Assembly: GCA_023078555.1 (NCBI GenBank)
Contig: CM041201.1
Span: 8,005,172-8,069,171, forward strand
DNA: 64,000 nt
Direction: 5' to 3'
Source: Ulva prolifera
Lineage: Eukaryota > Chlorophyta > Ulvophyceae > Ulvales > Ulvaceae
Shown here: one piece after another, positions 11,195-24,328 of the stretch
Numbering within the stretch: the first letter of the stretch is position 1
Layout: each line of letters starts with the position of its first letter
Position numbers and translations under genes: made by a program
Notes under the pieces: model-generated
Database searches by the model: none
Told to the model about the DNA's origin: nothing
Seen by the model: only the letters and a program-made list of their open reading frames with translations

Positions 11195-13698
11195 TCAAGC
11201 GCTGCTCTCATCCTCGCTCGGGGCGTCCTGTTGAACTGCAGGATCTCTGTTCGACCCTTCCGCGTGTACATCTCCAGACTCACCTGCATCCCGTTCCACA
11301 GCCAGGTCCCTGCCAGCCACTGCCTGCTCGCCGCCCTCAGCTGCAGGCGAGTGCTCCACGCCTTGTGTCCTAGACGCTGCGGCATGTGACGCTGGCGGAG
11401 CTGGCTTCCGTCTCGCAGGTGATGGGGAGCGGCGCTTGGTGCGGCCGCGCGGCGGTGACGGGGACCGTCGTTTGGGCATGCCAGGCACCTCCGGGAGCTC
11501 CCGGTCCTCCAGGTCCCAGCGCTCAACTTCTGCCTTGATGTCCGCCACTCTTCTAGCTGCATCCATATGTCGAGCGACCATGGTGTTGACAGAAACCTGC
11601 CCATCGAGGCGTGGCATGCTGGAGTCCGTGGGCCCTGCGGATTGGGTCGGGGGCGCCCTGCCACGCGGAGCAGTGCTTGCGCTGGCGTGAGGCTTGGGGG
11701 CGGGCGGAAGCGGCTTTGTCCCACGCTTGGGCGCGCGAACAGTCTTTGCAAACTCCATCGCCCGGTCGCGGGTGCTCGGGGCACGTGCGCTGTCTTGCTT
11801 GGCCTTAGGCTTGAGGGTAGCCTTGGCCTTCTCTGCAACCCGGATGCCGTACTCCTTGGCGCGCAGCGCGGCTAGCCGCTTCGCTGCCAGCTCCTGCGTC
11901 TCTGCTGGTCCAAGGCTGCCAAGCTCCCAGTACCTGCCATGCACTGCAGGTCAGGTGCTGTGGACACGTCACAGCGGGGGGCTGCAGCATGCTGACGAAA
12001 AGCCTTGATGATGAAGGCATTGCGCAGCCGCACGTGCCACAAAAGGTGTAACTGCTGGGCGAGGCCAAAGCATCCTCGATGCAACCGCAACATGGCTGGG
12101 GATGTGGCACCACAGAGCAATCAGCAGGAGCCTGTGTACACAATACATCGCTGGCCTGTCTCCGGCGTGCCAATGGCTGATGGGTTCCTTTTGTGCACAT
12201 CCACCTACGCTTGCCTCCGCTGGAATCCGCTGGGAAGTGGCCATACCTATATGTGTCTGCTTTTGGATTGTTTGCATTGTCCTTCCAGTCTTGCATCGTT
12301 CGTGCTTCAAACTCTGTCGGGCTGCGCTGCGTCTGTGAGCGACCACGGAGAGGAGGGCTGTGCAGATCGCTTTGTTCATCGCACGTGCTGCCAACACGCG
12401 ACTTCACCGCCCTCGCTCTCCCTGGTGCATGACTCTGTGCCCTTTCTGTTGTGCATTCCTGTTCCCACTTCGCTGTTGCCCCATCGATGCCCAGCCTGCC
12501 AGCAGAGTATGGGCTTGTGGGTGAAACAAACTGCCCACACAAGCTGAGTCTGGGATTCTGTTGCATGTGCTGGGGATCGCAGGGAGCCTCCGATACATCG
12601 GGTGCCTTCAACAGCTGGGCATGGTTTGGAATGTGCTCAATTGCAGCTGCCATGGCCTCCTCTGGATTCTTGCCAGCCATGAGTGCCTTCACAATCACAT
12701 TATAACTCAACAGGCTTCTGAAAGTTCTGGCGAAGGATGTTCCGACCTTTTGTGAGCAACATGACAGTGGGATATGTTCGTCACAAGCGACAGTGGGTAC
12801 ACAGTGGGTACGGTATCATTTTGGTTTCAGGAAACCATACTATACCTGCACAAACACCGCGCGCTGGGCCATGACGTTCGCTATGATGCCCTGTTGCTGC
12901 ACTGGTGCCATTTGTGCTAGCTGCTGTTGCATCATGGCATGGATTTGGCTCGGGCTGGGCATTTGTGGAGCATGTGGAGCGCGGGATGAAGCTGCTGCTG
13001 CCCCTCCTGCCCAGGGAGAGAGAGACAAGTCTGCGCTAGATTTTCTGCTTGTGCAGCTGAAAGATTCCGGCAGCATTGCGGATGCTGGTGGATGATTCCT
13101 TTCTATGGATTGCATTGGGCTGCGCTCATTAACAAATCTGCAACATCACTGACCAGATGGGGTCACTCATGAATTCCGGATATGATTGCATGTGCCAGAT
13201 CTGTATGCAATGCACCCCCGATGGATATGCTGCTTGATGGTAGACCTCGCACAGGTACAATTGTTGCAAAAATTTGTCCACAGAGGCCTGCTGCTGGGCC
13301 ATGATGGCATCGACAGTGTCACCGGTAAGATTGATTCCATGTACGTGGAAGAACTTCGACAGAAGATCCCAGTTTGAGCGTTTTTCTGCTGTCGAAGTCA
13401 CGTTCGCATAGCTGTGCATGCTGATATCATCCCAGTACTTCGACAGTATTTCGGCGACAAGGTATCCATTGGAGAAGTCCCTGCATGCGTATTTAATGTA
13501 AGGCTACATGCATTTGAAAATCGGGTCTACAGTGGATCAGGTGCACAGTGGGCACCAAGCGGGCATATTACGGATGGGTGAGCTTAAGCTGCCTGGATGA
13601 CATCGAGAAGCGTGCACAGCAGACCTCCGTGGATTGCGAACGGAAAGTGATAGATCCAGAGATAAAATCCATCGCAGAACCTCCCTCGAAAGACCCAT
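11195..13698 (-). CDS. Calponin-homology (CLAMP/SPATA4/SPEF1-type) protein
   Basis: The ATG at 13698 begins MGLSREVLRWILSLDLSLSV; splicing in phase 2 joins NPRR to DFSNGYLVAEILSKYWDDI, followed by HSYANVTSTAEKRSNWDLL, KFFHVHGINLTGD and DAIMAQQQASVDKFLQQLY. This is a complete N-terminal CH-like domain of the class found in SPEF1, SPATA4 and CLAMP: W at helix 1, DFSdGyLVAEil, h-Y-NstxxKxxNW, and the Lxx-LY end. These proteins bind microtubules and are often axonemal. Later exons give a Met/Gln-rich helix (QIHAMMQQQLAQM), VIVKALMAGKNPEEAMAAAI, MQDWKDNANNPKADTYRYG, then a long basic coil RYWELGSLGPAETQELAAKRLAALR and an RS/Pro-rich tail with KRRSPSPPRGR repeats ending DESSA. Domain call secure; the exact join after the CH domain is unresolved. 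Confidence 0.75.
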
Positions 13699-16368
13699 GG
13701 AAACCGGGTGCCCAGCAGGATCTCCGCTGCGCAGGTTGACGATGCCTGCTCTGTTGAGATCCAATCTACGCAAAGAGAGCTTACGTGCGCACGATACCGT
13801 TGTCTCCTGATGATATCATGGGCGCTGAAGTCTACATCGTATAGCCATGTCCGCCACAACACCCATGCTGTTGTCCACGACAGCTCGAGAAACACGATGA
13901 TGTTGTCGCGCAACTTGCACCTCGGACGGTGAAATGTCACGCAATGAAGTGAAGACGGAAGTACATGTTTGCATCTAGCTTTTTCATGCATGTAGCGAGG
14001 GGTGGAGCCAGTGAGGCCGACATACAGAGGTTGTATGATCATGTCAAGTACGCGGCAACAAGTCTATGCCGCCTATTGTGTGCCAGGCTTTGAAGCAGGG
14101 GTGACATTCCAAGCACAATGTTACAAACTGAAGAGCAAATTCGACGTTGCATCATTTAAACATCGAGTGCTCGAGTCCATCCATCCCAGGATACACTCGA
14201 TCGCCACTCGACCACTTATCTGGATATGTTGACCAACAAATTGTGGCTACACCACAACACTGCAAATGGGACCATCGCTGTGTAATGAAGAGGCCCTCTA
14301 CTCCGTGTGAGAATATACTGAGCCACTGCATCTGTGACTGGCAAAGAAAGGCAACATAGAGCTCCGACAGGCTCTGGCTGCAACCATCACAATAAGATGT
14401 AGTCAAGTCTTACGACGCATAGTTGACTTCATGTGTGACCTGATTACTGCTTCTGGTACTGGAAGCGCTCATCAATGCTAACTCGCCCGACATGGCATCC
14501 CCACTCATCACCATCGATCTCCAGCTGCAGCTGCTGTGGCTTGGACAGCCCTGTGCCACTCCTACACACAAGTTTGGGAGTGAAGCTTTTATCGTTGCCT
14601 CTTTTGCACTATGAGTCTGTTCATCATTGCTTTGCAGACCTGTCTTGCGGTGGCTGGAAGTGATGCAGCATCCAACGGAACAGCATTGTTGAAGACGATG
14701 CCATAGACACAGGAGCTCTGATGTGTTGTCATCATGAATTGTTCGCGAGTGCAAAGCAGGTGAGAGCGATATGATAATGTGGCGCTCATCGTCGACATCA
14801 ACACCACCGATACCAATGCAGACAACGCGCGTTCAGTGAACAGAGACATGAATTACTTGCAGATCCAAACTGAGTTTCGACCGTCATTGTGGGGCATGGT
14901 CCGTTCGCTGTCTGCAGACGCGTGCACTGGGTTCACATCCTGTTGGTGGCGCAAGCAATCCGGCGTGATCAAACTATTTAAGAGATCGTGCTGTCTCAGA
15001 TCTGCTTTGACGTCCGCGACAGCATGCACCGAGTCGTGTCATACTGTCTGTACAGCACGCGGAGGTGCATGTTCTCTCCGGGTAATGGCAAAGTTCGTTG
15101 TGGAGAGCGCGCCATATCTGTCGGACGGAGTTGCGAGCAGTTCCTGCAGGGCCTGTGCCAGAACTGATATGTCTTTCGTGCACATCGACGCAAAACATGG
15201 AGCAGATGATGATGCTATATTAGCTTCATGTTCTCTGATATTGAAGCATGCAGCACGAATGTGGCTTGTTAGTACGGCAGCCTCGTGGAGCTGTACGCTG
15301 ACGGCTGGAAAGAAGAGACCGACAACCCGAGCTGAACTCTGTGCATCACAATGTATTGGATAGTTTTGCTACACACCGACGATGAAGCATAGAGAATAGA
15401 TGTGAACAAATACGAGTTGCACCCGCCTCCTCCGGCACGCGTACAGGTCCTCAGCATTGTGACTGCTTATGCACGCAAGAAGAAGCGCATGGAACGTACA
15501 GACTGCCAGTAGGTAGCAAAGATAGTGACTCCGGTGTGGTAGCGCTGTTGGTGTTTGACGGAGCCTTGACCCCGGCGAAAGTGCCGTACTCGCCCAGGTT
15601 TTGCGTGCAGTCCAGCTTTGGCCATGCCCCTTCAGCAGCGACTGGAGCCGAAATCATCTTCAAAGATGTCGATCGATTACAAAAAGCGGTTCCGTCCGAA
15701 GGCAATACAATACTTGCCAATGCAGAGGCAACGGGTCGGTCGAACTGTGTGACTGTATAGGTTGAGGTCGGAGAAGAATGTCGCAAGCGAATAACATAGC
15801 TTTTTATGTGTGCTCCATTGATGTGAGGGGCCTCTGATTGACACGAATCCAAAGAGTTTCAGCGATACGGCCACCCCGGAAGCTGTATGCATGAGACCCC
15901 ACAGGGCTGCAACGTGGCAGCCGTGTCATGGAAACGTGCGTCAAGCGCGCTAGTAATGATTTCCAAGATCTACATAACACATCTGAGACGACCATATAAT
16001 CGAACGATCGAATGCACCGTCGATCAGGCTCTGCATAGGGATTGGTTGTGAGTCCTTGACAAGAATGGCGCGTCACGACATAGCGGCTTGCGTTCACCCG
16101 ATTGATAGGCTCAACCGGCGCGATTGGTGACATTCGCACCACAACAGTGAGATGCAAGCAATATCAGGTTGTGGTGAATATGCAACGATTGCCCGCCTGG
16201 CTCCCGGGAAACCTGTGTATGAGCGAATGAGTTGTGTTGACAGCATCTGTTGCGTAATGCAGCCGAGTGCTGCGTCGAAGATGCAAACCCCTCGTTTGTC
16301 CAGCTGCTGCCTTGAAACGCAGCTTCATCTAGGATTAACATCTGTACTGGAACAAAGCATCCGAAGAG
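13699..16368. other. Gene-poor block of distinct character; no confident gene
   Basis: About 2.7 kb between the CH-domain gene start and the E3-ligase stop. It is visibly less GC-rich than the flanking exons and lacks the tgcag/gtgcgt splice landscape. Short minus-strand stretches, notably around 14.6-14.85, 15.45-15.85 and 15.8-16.15 kb, read like protein (balanced residue use, few low-complexity runs), but I recognise no family. It may be an old inserted or decayed element, or fast-evolving intergenic DNA. Confidence 0.35.
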
Positions 16369-19285
16369 CTACTGGCTCTGGTTTTCAGCCTGGTCACGTT
16401 CATGCGCGTCAGCACCGAACAAGTCGCCACCATCGCCATCAACAGCCCCAGTGGCAAGCATACCCAGCAGCGGCGAGCTCAGAGCCATCGCCACTAGCTC
16501 CGATGCGATGCTCGCCTCAGCCACGCCACCATCTGCCTCGACCTGGCCGTTCCCTCGTTCGCGCAGATGACCAGGCCCCCCGCCTGCACCCCCCTCTCCG
16601 CCTGCGCCATGCAAGTGCCCCGCACCACCGCGCCCCCCAGCCCCTCCGCCTTGCGGCTCTGGCTGCCGCGCCGCCTCTGCCGCGCCGCTACCCCCCGCCC
16701 GCCCCGGCTCCCCATGCGGCTGCGGCGCAGGCCCTGCACCCGTTCCCGGCCGGTGCGGCCGCCCCCCCTCCGGCAGGACCCCGGCGCCCTCTGCACCCTC
16801 CGCGTGCCCAATCACCGTGTACAGCCCCTCGCGCCGCTCCAGCGATTCCCGCACCGTCAGATACCCCTCCAGCATGCGGCGCGCCAGATCAGGGTCCGCC
16901 CGGCTGTTCATCGTCACCGCGCGTAGCCGGGACCGCAGCTCGGGCGGCTGCGCCGCATCTGCCATCGTCGCCGCCGCCGCCGCCGCGTCAGTCGGCGGCC
17001 CCTCAATGTACTCCGCCAGGCCCCCTGGGGGAGCGGCAAACATCCGGTTCCCGAACACCGTGGACAGCTGGAACATCTGCACACAACAGCGGTGCCGCTT
17101 ATACACAGCCTCTCCGCCCATCGCACCATGTCTCCACAAATATGTTGACCCGTCAATCCCCCCATGCATAGAATATTCCAGCTGGGCTCAGTGATCAGAG
17201 ATCCGGTGCTCATCTCCACCCATACTAGACGCTTGTGTATGCCCCCCGCATTCGGGTGCACGATGTACACGCATGCACAACAAAACAGTCCACCGAAGAT
17301 TGGGGATGTGCCCCGCTGTTCCCGATCGGCAAAGGCAGCACTCGCGCTCTGGTGTGCAAGGAGCCACAATGCTATCGATCACAGGTGCGGGGCAGGCGCG
17401 TACCGACAGGGCGTGCTGCCGGGGCCAGTCGAGCCACCAGCGGATGCTCGCAGCCGCCTTTGCCTGCCAGCAGTCGGCGTCCCGCGCCTCCAGCGCGTTG
17501 GGCAGCGGCGAGCGGCACATCGGACAACTCGCCTCCTTGCCGAGGCTGTGGATCATCCAGCGCCGCAGGCAGCCAAGGTGGAAGACGTGGCCACAGGGGA
17601 GCTTCTTCGGCATGACGAGCCGGCGCTGGAAGCCGTGCCGCATGCCTCCGTGACAGATGGCGCACGTCTGCACTTCGTGCACCTCTTCTGCACGCAGCTC
17701 CACACAGCTATCAATGTGCTCACGAAGATGCGGCTCAGTATAGCCAGATCAACGTTGCACAAGCACACACAGCACACAGATCGGGTTTGGACACGGTCGC
17801 TGCTGCTGTCATTGCCCCGGCCGGCACAACAACGCATACACACACCCTGGCTGCTGGTGAGTTTGAGACACTTTGAGCTGACAAAGTCTGAGCCTCCTCT
17901 CGTGGACGCTGCTATGGTGCTGTGCCATGCTGTGGTCCATGCTTTGTAAACGTGTTTCATACATGTAGGGTGACTGCTTCCGTGCTCCTGAGCGCCTGCT
18001 CACGTTCGATGCACAGAGAAGCAATTCAGCCACGGCGAGGACTACGCCAAGCCCACATCATCGTCAGGTACATATCGTCTGAGACTGTATATCGAAGCCC
18101 ATGGCTTGGACTCGCCGGGGGACCGGACCTGCTGTTGCGCTCAGGTAGTGGTGGTCGATCTGGATGTGGGAAAGAGAGTTCTGCAGATGCAGCTCCACGC
18201 TGCGGAGGACACGCTGGGAGCTGATGCGGGCATCTGCGAGTAGCACAAAGTCTCCGAGGCGCCACTGGATCCCGAAGGACCGCAGCATCTGTATCCGGTG
18301 GCAGCAGACAGTGACCCCCCGGCTGACCCCGTGGAAGAGTGTGATGTAATCTGCCACTTCAGCACGTCGGTCAGGGGTCATAAACGGAGGATGCCCCTTC
18401 ATCACTGCCCGCATGGACAGCTCCTCTGCCATATGTAGGCCCTCTAGGAGTGCTAGGTGCCCAAACGTGAGAATTCCCAGAGGAGCTGACCAGAGCTCGA
18501 ACTTGACAATGGGCGATATGAGTGCCATATGCCTGAGGAAGAGGTAGGAAGCCCAGCCGTGTGCGACAGTGCACGCAGTGTAGGCCAACAGCATCCCGAG
18601 AAGCTGCTGGACTTTGATGTTGTGAGCGCGTTTGATGGCCGCAGAGCGCAGTGGCAAAAGAGTCGAGAGCTGCCTGGAAGCGAATTTGAATGACCTGCAC
18701 GAACGATGGGGCATATCATGTTCAGGTCGATCGCACATTTCCCCAGGAGTGCTCGCTGTTTGAGCTTGCACCACACGTGACAATGTGGATAGCGTACCAT
18801 AACAGGAGCACCGTTGTGGCGTCTGCGTAGCCTTCTTGTGACACTGCCACAATATAGGATAGCATGAACGCGGCTTGAAGAAGGAACACCGCGGATGTAT
18901 TGCGGAATGAGTGCAGCTCTTCTCTACGAGGCTTGGGAACCACCCATGACAGAAGCACCAGCAGTGCTATCAACAACAAGGCCCAAACACATACAATGAG
19001 GGCGATACAGGTGGCCTGAGATTGCAGAATGCATCCGTAAATGTCTGCCCATCCCCTGGCACTCCAGCGTCCCTGAACCAGGCGTTTCAGTGCACGCATC
19101 TGGGCCCCAGTCTGGAGGTAGGCAGGAAATCCCCCAGGTTTGCCCGTATCCGCCACATCATGCCCAAAAGGGCAGTCCACTGTGGAGCACTTTTCCACAA
19201 CATAGAATCCGAGCGTCGCTCCCGCGACGACAGCTGTGCTTGCTGATACAGCGCTGGACCCTTCGAGCCACGATTGGGGGGGCAT
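16369..19285 (-). CDS. Multi-pass membrane RING-type E3 ubiquitin ligase (AMFR/RIN2-like)
   Basis: The ATG at 19285 opens an N-terminal region with hydrophobic spans: TAVVAGATLGFYVV, TCIALIVCVWALLLIALLVLL, SAVFLLQAAFMLSYIVAV and VLLLWYAIHIVTCG. More spans follow in the 18.06-18.7 kb exons (LLGMLLAYTACTVAHGWASYLFL; GILTFGHLALLEGLHM). An exon at about 17.70-17.45 kb encodes the RING-H2 finger: CAIC, then KKLPCGHVFHLGCLRRW and ASCPMC. The layout of several membrane helices, a helix rich in E/L, then RING matches AMFR/gp78 and plant RIN2/RIN3, ER or plasma-membrane ligases in protein quality control and immunity. The last exon (about 17070-16369) is acidic to Gly/Pro-rich and ends DQAENQSQ; I see no clear CUE domain. 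Joining the membrane exons and the RING exon into one gene is inference from orientation, spacing and family layout. Confidence 0.72.
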
Positions 19286-20075
19286 TGGGTAAAGTACAAG
19301 GAGATGACGGTTACGATATCGACCGTCACAAGTTCTACATTCGTGTGCAAGGCAGCATGCCGCTCAGACGAGCACCGTGCCTGTGTGCCGTAAACGGAAG
19401 TAAGCCAGTCAGCTGCAGATGGGCTACCCCTTCACAGAGGTGTGTACGTCATGTAGATATAAGATATTTTGTGGTTTGCTCATGTGAAGCGGGAGCACCC
19501 GGCCGATGCCCGATGCCTTCGGAATTCAATGCCTCGGGCATGCATAGCATCTGCGTGCCCAGATTGCATGAACAACATTCCACAGGCTGCCAACATACAT
19601 ACACAGCGGTTGTGTCAACCATATTCGCTCCTACATAGGAATGCGGTTCATTTGCGTTTGATGGCTGCACCGTCGTTGCATGTCCTCGTACCGCCCTCTG
19701 TGCACATCCTTTGTTGCAAGCGCTGCGGACTAGTCGCAACCGCTGCGCTTTGTTCGCTGGCAATATATCGCCAATACATTAAGGCAACTTATTTCCAGCT
19801 CATTTGTACTTGCGCCCACTCTATCTGTGCCCCTAACTGGCCTCTGATGTCACGGCAGCGACAACGAGCTTCGCGAACGCTTCAGCTGGGCACCGATGCT
19901 TGTAACCAGCGCGATTATCTGTGATGAAGTGTTTCGCAAAGAAGCAGGATGTACTCCACGAAGAAGAGTCAAGGTCCTCTCCCGCCCCTCGCCTCACATC
20001 GGTGCGATTCACACCTCCCCGGACAGCAACGAGGAACTGCGACATCTGGGCGCAAGCTATATCACGTTCGTTACA
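19286..20075. other. Divergent promoter region
   Basis: About 790 bp between the start of the membrane E3 ligase (-) and the proposed start of the START-domain gene (+). No exon, repeat or RNA gene recognised. The left half is AT-richer. Confidence 0.45.
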
Positions 20076-23000
20076 ATGAGTGCCGTTGAAACAACAAGCC
20101 GCTCAAGCGTGTCTCCACCGCATCTGAGCCACGCCGTGCAATCCCGTCGTGGCCATTGGAAGGCACCTGGCCGGGGCGTCTTGAACCAGTGTTGTCACCG
20201 TGCGGTAATTGCATCTTTCCTGGCGCGCCCCACGCCTATGTGCTGCGGCATAGCTGAACTGAACGCGCTATACATGGGATTGTGCAGTCCCGGTGGTTTG
20301 GAAGACCCAAGCCGGTACGTCGTGACGACAAGCATGCATCGGCGCCAGCAGAGTCAATCCCTACTGTGAGGGACCCAGCCAACGCCTCTTCATCGGACAT
20401 AGGCGTTGCAGAGACTCCCTGGCTACGCAGGATTAGCAGCCAGCATTCCCTGGTGGACTTCCGCTCGGCCAGCTTTCATACAGCCCCGTCGCTTGCCTCT
20501 GCTGATTTTTCGCAAACTGCAGATGTGACAGGGTGCTTGAGACCCAGCACATCGTCCATAGAGGCATCTGAGTGTCAAACAGGGCAGCATGGGCATGGTA
20601 CTGATGGTCGAACATCTGAACCTGTGGCCACACATCTAAGCTACACCTGTGCCAGCAGTCCTGATGCCCGGTCCCACAGGAACGCAGCATCGCAACTCGC
20701 TCATCTTTCAGACTCCGGCACAGCTTCGTTACCTCAGCAGGACTCATGTTGCGAAGGAGCCATCTTGGGGAAAGGCCTCGATGAACAGCTTGAAGTGTCT
20801 TGGCCTGAATTCAAAGCCTTGCTGCAAGATGCTCGCTGGCTTGCGGCGGACGCACACATACAGAAGCTAGAGCGTGCCACAGGTCTGCTGCGTGGGGATC
20901 TCCCAAGAGCCTTGGAGGCGTGTGGGCAGGGCAGCGCGTCCGACGCAGCAAGTGCTTTGGAGTCTCTGACAGACATGCTGCAAGGCATGACACAATTCGA
21001 GTCTGCCCTAGCAGACCAAACGGGGTACCACCAGTCCAGCCATAAGCCGCTGCAGGTGCGCTCCGTCACAAGTCAAACACATTTGTATGGCGGTTTGTTG
21101 TGCACTTCGTGGGGCACGCGCGACGTGTCACAGCGTTTCAGACGATGCTCAGCGGGCATCGCACATCATTGTACCAGCCGCATGGCTAGTGTGTGGCTGA
21201 TGCTTGACACCATAGCTGAGGCTAAAACTGCAGAACGATGTCATCATCCCATAGTGCCCTGTGCCTGCAAGCTGGTGTCCAGCTGTGCTCGCTTTGCCCA
21301 GATGCATTATGTTTCACCCGCCCTCGTCTACCTCTGAGATATCCCAGGATCACCTGGGCGATGCTTGCCATCTCACGGCCAGTCGATTACCCACATTGGA
21401 TCTGGTTGCTGTACTAGCTGCACGAGTAGCTCAACTTCCCTTTGACACCTAGGTCCACACTACCGGTATATACATCTGTGCATGCATGCACAAGCACACG
21501 ACCAAATCCACAGGCACATTCCCGGCGGCACCAATGTAGACTGATCCAGGCACACACGCCACATGCAGTCTGCAGACTGCGGTGTGCTGTGCGCAGTGTG
21601 GCGCCGGCTGCATCAGCCCACATACATGCATGGCGGTGGTATCGCGCTGTCCCCGCCTGTGCCGGCCGCACTGTGCGCCTCTCCTGCAGCTGCAGCCCAC
21701 CTGTCTGCCCAGTCGCTCTCCATGTCCATGCCACATGCGCCCGTGCACCCACCCACACGGCCTTGCATGCCGGCCCCGCGTGCGGCGGCCCACTTGTGAG
21801 TGGGCAAGCACGTTTGAGCAGAGTTGCGGTTCACATGCCCTGATCCGACAAACACGCCCTCGGACACTGTACATGCGTGATCAGGTCAGGTCGAAAAACC
21901 GGTCGGGTGTGATTGGTTCAGACATACGGCGCGGTTGTTTTTGTGGTGCTCCACGCTTCAGCCATCTCCTCTGCTATGCACACGCATATCCACGCACACC
22001 ACCAGCTCCTGCGTCCCACCTCCAGCCTTGACCACCACGCGCTCGCTCCAATATATCTCCCCCAACACAGCACATGCCTGGCATTCGTTTGTTAGACCAA
22101 GAACATGAGTTTCTTTCCAGATGTTATGTGGGTTTCTGCTGTGGCGCTCTGCCCTGCAGCGTTGCGCGCGTCGACTGGGAATACCAACACAGCACAGCTC
22201 CTCATACCCCATCTTGCCGTCCCCGCTTGAGCGTGAGAACAGCTCGGTTTTGTTCGTCTGCTCCGAGTCCTAGGACTTGAGACCGCCCTGTCAAGCTTGT
22301 CCTGGTGCCAACGCAAGATTTGTTCTTGCTGCATCACATCTTCCCAATCTGTGGGGTTGGTGAGCCTTGGTGTCGAGCAGGTCTGACCACGACCCTGCGC
22401 AGTCGCTCTCAGTACTCCGCCGCGCGTTGGCGTCGTGCGACCCGTCCGCCTGCTGCAGATCTTCTACCGCCGGCAGCCGGCGGCCACGGTGCACCACTTC
22501 CGCTTCATCGCGGACTTCCCGTGCGCCCTCGTCGAGGTGCTCGCCCTCGCGCGCGAGTTCGACCTCATCTCCTCCTGGAACTGGACCGTCCCGGACTCGC
22601 TCATCCTGTCGGAGCGCAGCGACATGGACCTCAGCGCGTATGCCGTCGTGCGGATGCCGTGGCCGTACAACAACCGCTACACGGCCGTGCGCGCGCGCGG
22701 CAGCGACTGCCTGCAGGAGGACGCCTGCGCAAAGGTCATCTTCGCGTCGTGCCCGTGCGTGCGCCCCCCGCCCCCCGCCGCTCTGCTCCCTAGCCCGGTT
22801 TCCCGGCGTTGTTTCGGCCACATGTGTACATCACCCTGGACATCGGGCCCCCAGGCCGTATGAAAACGCCGCCAGCTGGCCGCGCGTGTCAGTAGTGGCC
22901 GCCTCGCACGACCCCCCCCCACCGGGGCGGGCTCCACCGGCACGGGTGCGTGCTGCACGCTGTATCTGCTTGATGGAGCGGCCTTGCCCCCATGTGTGGA

Positions 23001-24328
23001 GGGCTGTGGCGCTGCCGCCAGCTCTGCTGTGAATGGCGGACAGGTGCTGGGGGTAGGGTGCTGGGCAGGAGTTCGTGGGCGCGGGCACGTGTGGCAGCAG
23101 CTGAGCAGCAGCTGCGGCGGAGGCAGGCCGGTAGTGTTGCTCAGCTGTGGTGCTGATCATTCTGTGTTAGGTTAGGTTGGGTGTTAGGATCATTAGGTGG
23201 TACGTCAGGTGCTGATCTTCGGGCGTTTACATGTACAACGTCCGCTCACACGGTGTGCCGCCGTTGCCCTTGTTGTGACCACGTCTGTGCTGTGGCCCCA
23301 CTGAGCTGGGGCATCCCCACACGGCGATTGGGTGTATTTCCATGGTGGCACCGGCCCACCCGTGCCGGTAACACCGCCGGGGGTGACGGCGTTGCGGCTG
23401 GGTGCAGGAGGATCTGCCGAATTCGGCACGGCATGCAGACCGTGTGGAGGTCCTCGAGGGCTCCGGCGTGCGGCTCGAGCCGTGCTGGAAGCAGCAGCAC
23501 GGGCAGGTCGTGGAATGGTGCGCCTGCACTGCCTCACGCCTCCGCTGCCACCTGCTTGCCACATCACCAGAATTGCCACATCATCGGCGTGTGGTCCCGT
23601 TAATTCGGAGTTGTCAATGTCCTCTTCGGGGTACGGCTCTGGCAAGTCAGATTCATGTTGCTTTACGTCACCAGGCTGCGTATGAATCGGGTGGGGACAC
23701 CTGCTGTGCTGCTGTGTGGCAACGGGTCTCCCTTCGTGACACACATGTCGGCCGCGGTATGCGGCTCTGGCACAAACTGTCTCTGGGAGGTATGCTAAGG
23801 AGTGCTGTTGCACGGGCACCGTTGCTGCCCCTGGTGCGGAGACTGTCTGTGTGGACGTCACGCGTGGCTGCATCTGGGGAATGGTTCAAGCATCCGAGCA
23901 GGCGCGGTCGGTCGTCAGCGCTGCTGCAGGGCCGTTGAGCGTGCCGCTGCTTTGCTGCATGCGACGGCACACAGTGAACAGGATGGTTCCTCTCTTTTCT
24001 AGTTCTTTACTTTACCGTCACCGTGCCGTGACGGGGGCCGTGTTGCTGCAGCTGCCGCGTCTCAGTGCAGCTCTCCGCGGACCCGAAGATGGACATCCCG
24101 GCGGCGATTATCAAGTTCGTGCTGACGGTGCTGTCGCCGGTGGTGTACCGGCTGGCGAAGCACGTGATTCATGCGTACGTGCGCAAGCCCGGTAGCGCCC
24201 TGCACAGCCGCATGCAGCAGCGGCGGCACTTCTACGGCGACGTCGAGGCCAAGGTGCAGACGCTGCTGGCCACAAAGGAGCCACCTGTAGACACGCCATG
24301 CGAGCATCACTGGTTCGCGCGAGGTTGA
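20076..24328 (+). CDS. START-domain lipid-binding protein
   Basis: The C-terminal half is a StAR-related lipid-transfer (START) domain. An exon beginning at 22459 after ctgctgcag gives IFYRRQPAATVHHFRFIADF, VEVLALAREFDLISSWNW and DLSAYAVVRMPWPYNNRY (the conserved PWP-x-xNR turn). An exon at about 23408-23510 gives RHADRVEVLEGSGVRLEP. The last exon (from about 24065) gives VQLSADPKMDIPAAIIKFVL, the START C-terminal helix region, then YGDVEAKVQTLLATKE. The N-terminal exon (20282-21055) has a Ser-rich stretch and then a helical segment (SWPEFKALLQDARWLAADAH, ESLTDMLQGMTQFES). START proteins carry sterols or phospholipids; the ligand cannot be told here. The ATG at 20076 is the best upstream start but its splice to the next exon is unproven. 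Exons between 21.06 and 22.45 kb, and one near 23.9 kb, are probably missing from this reading. Confidence 0.68.

Noticed and set aside
13584-14042. 152-codon minus-strand frame as a gene
   Set aside because: Overlaps the CH-domain gene's first exon in another frame and has no family signal.
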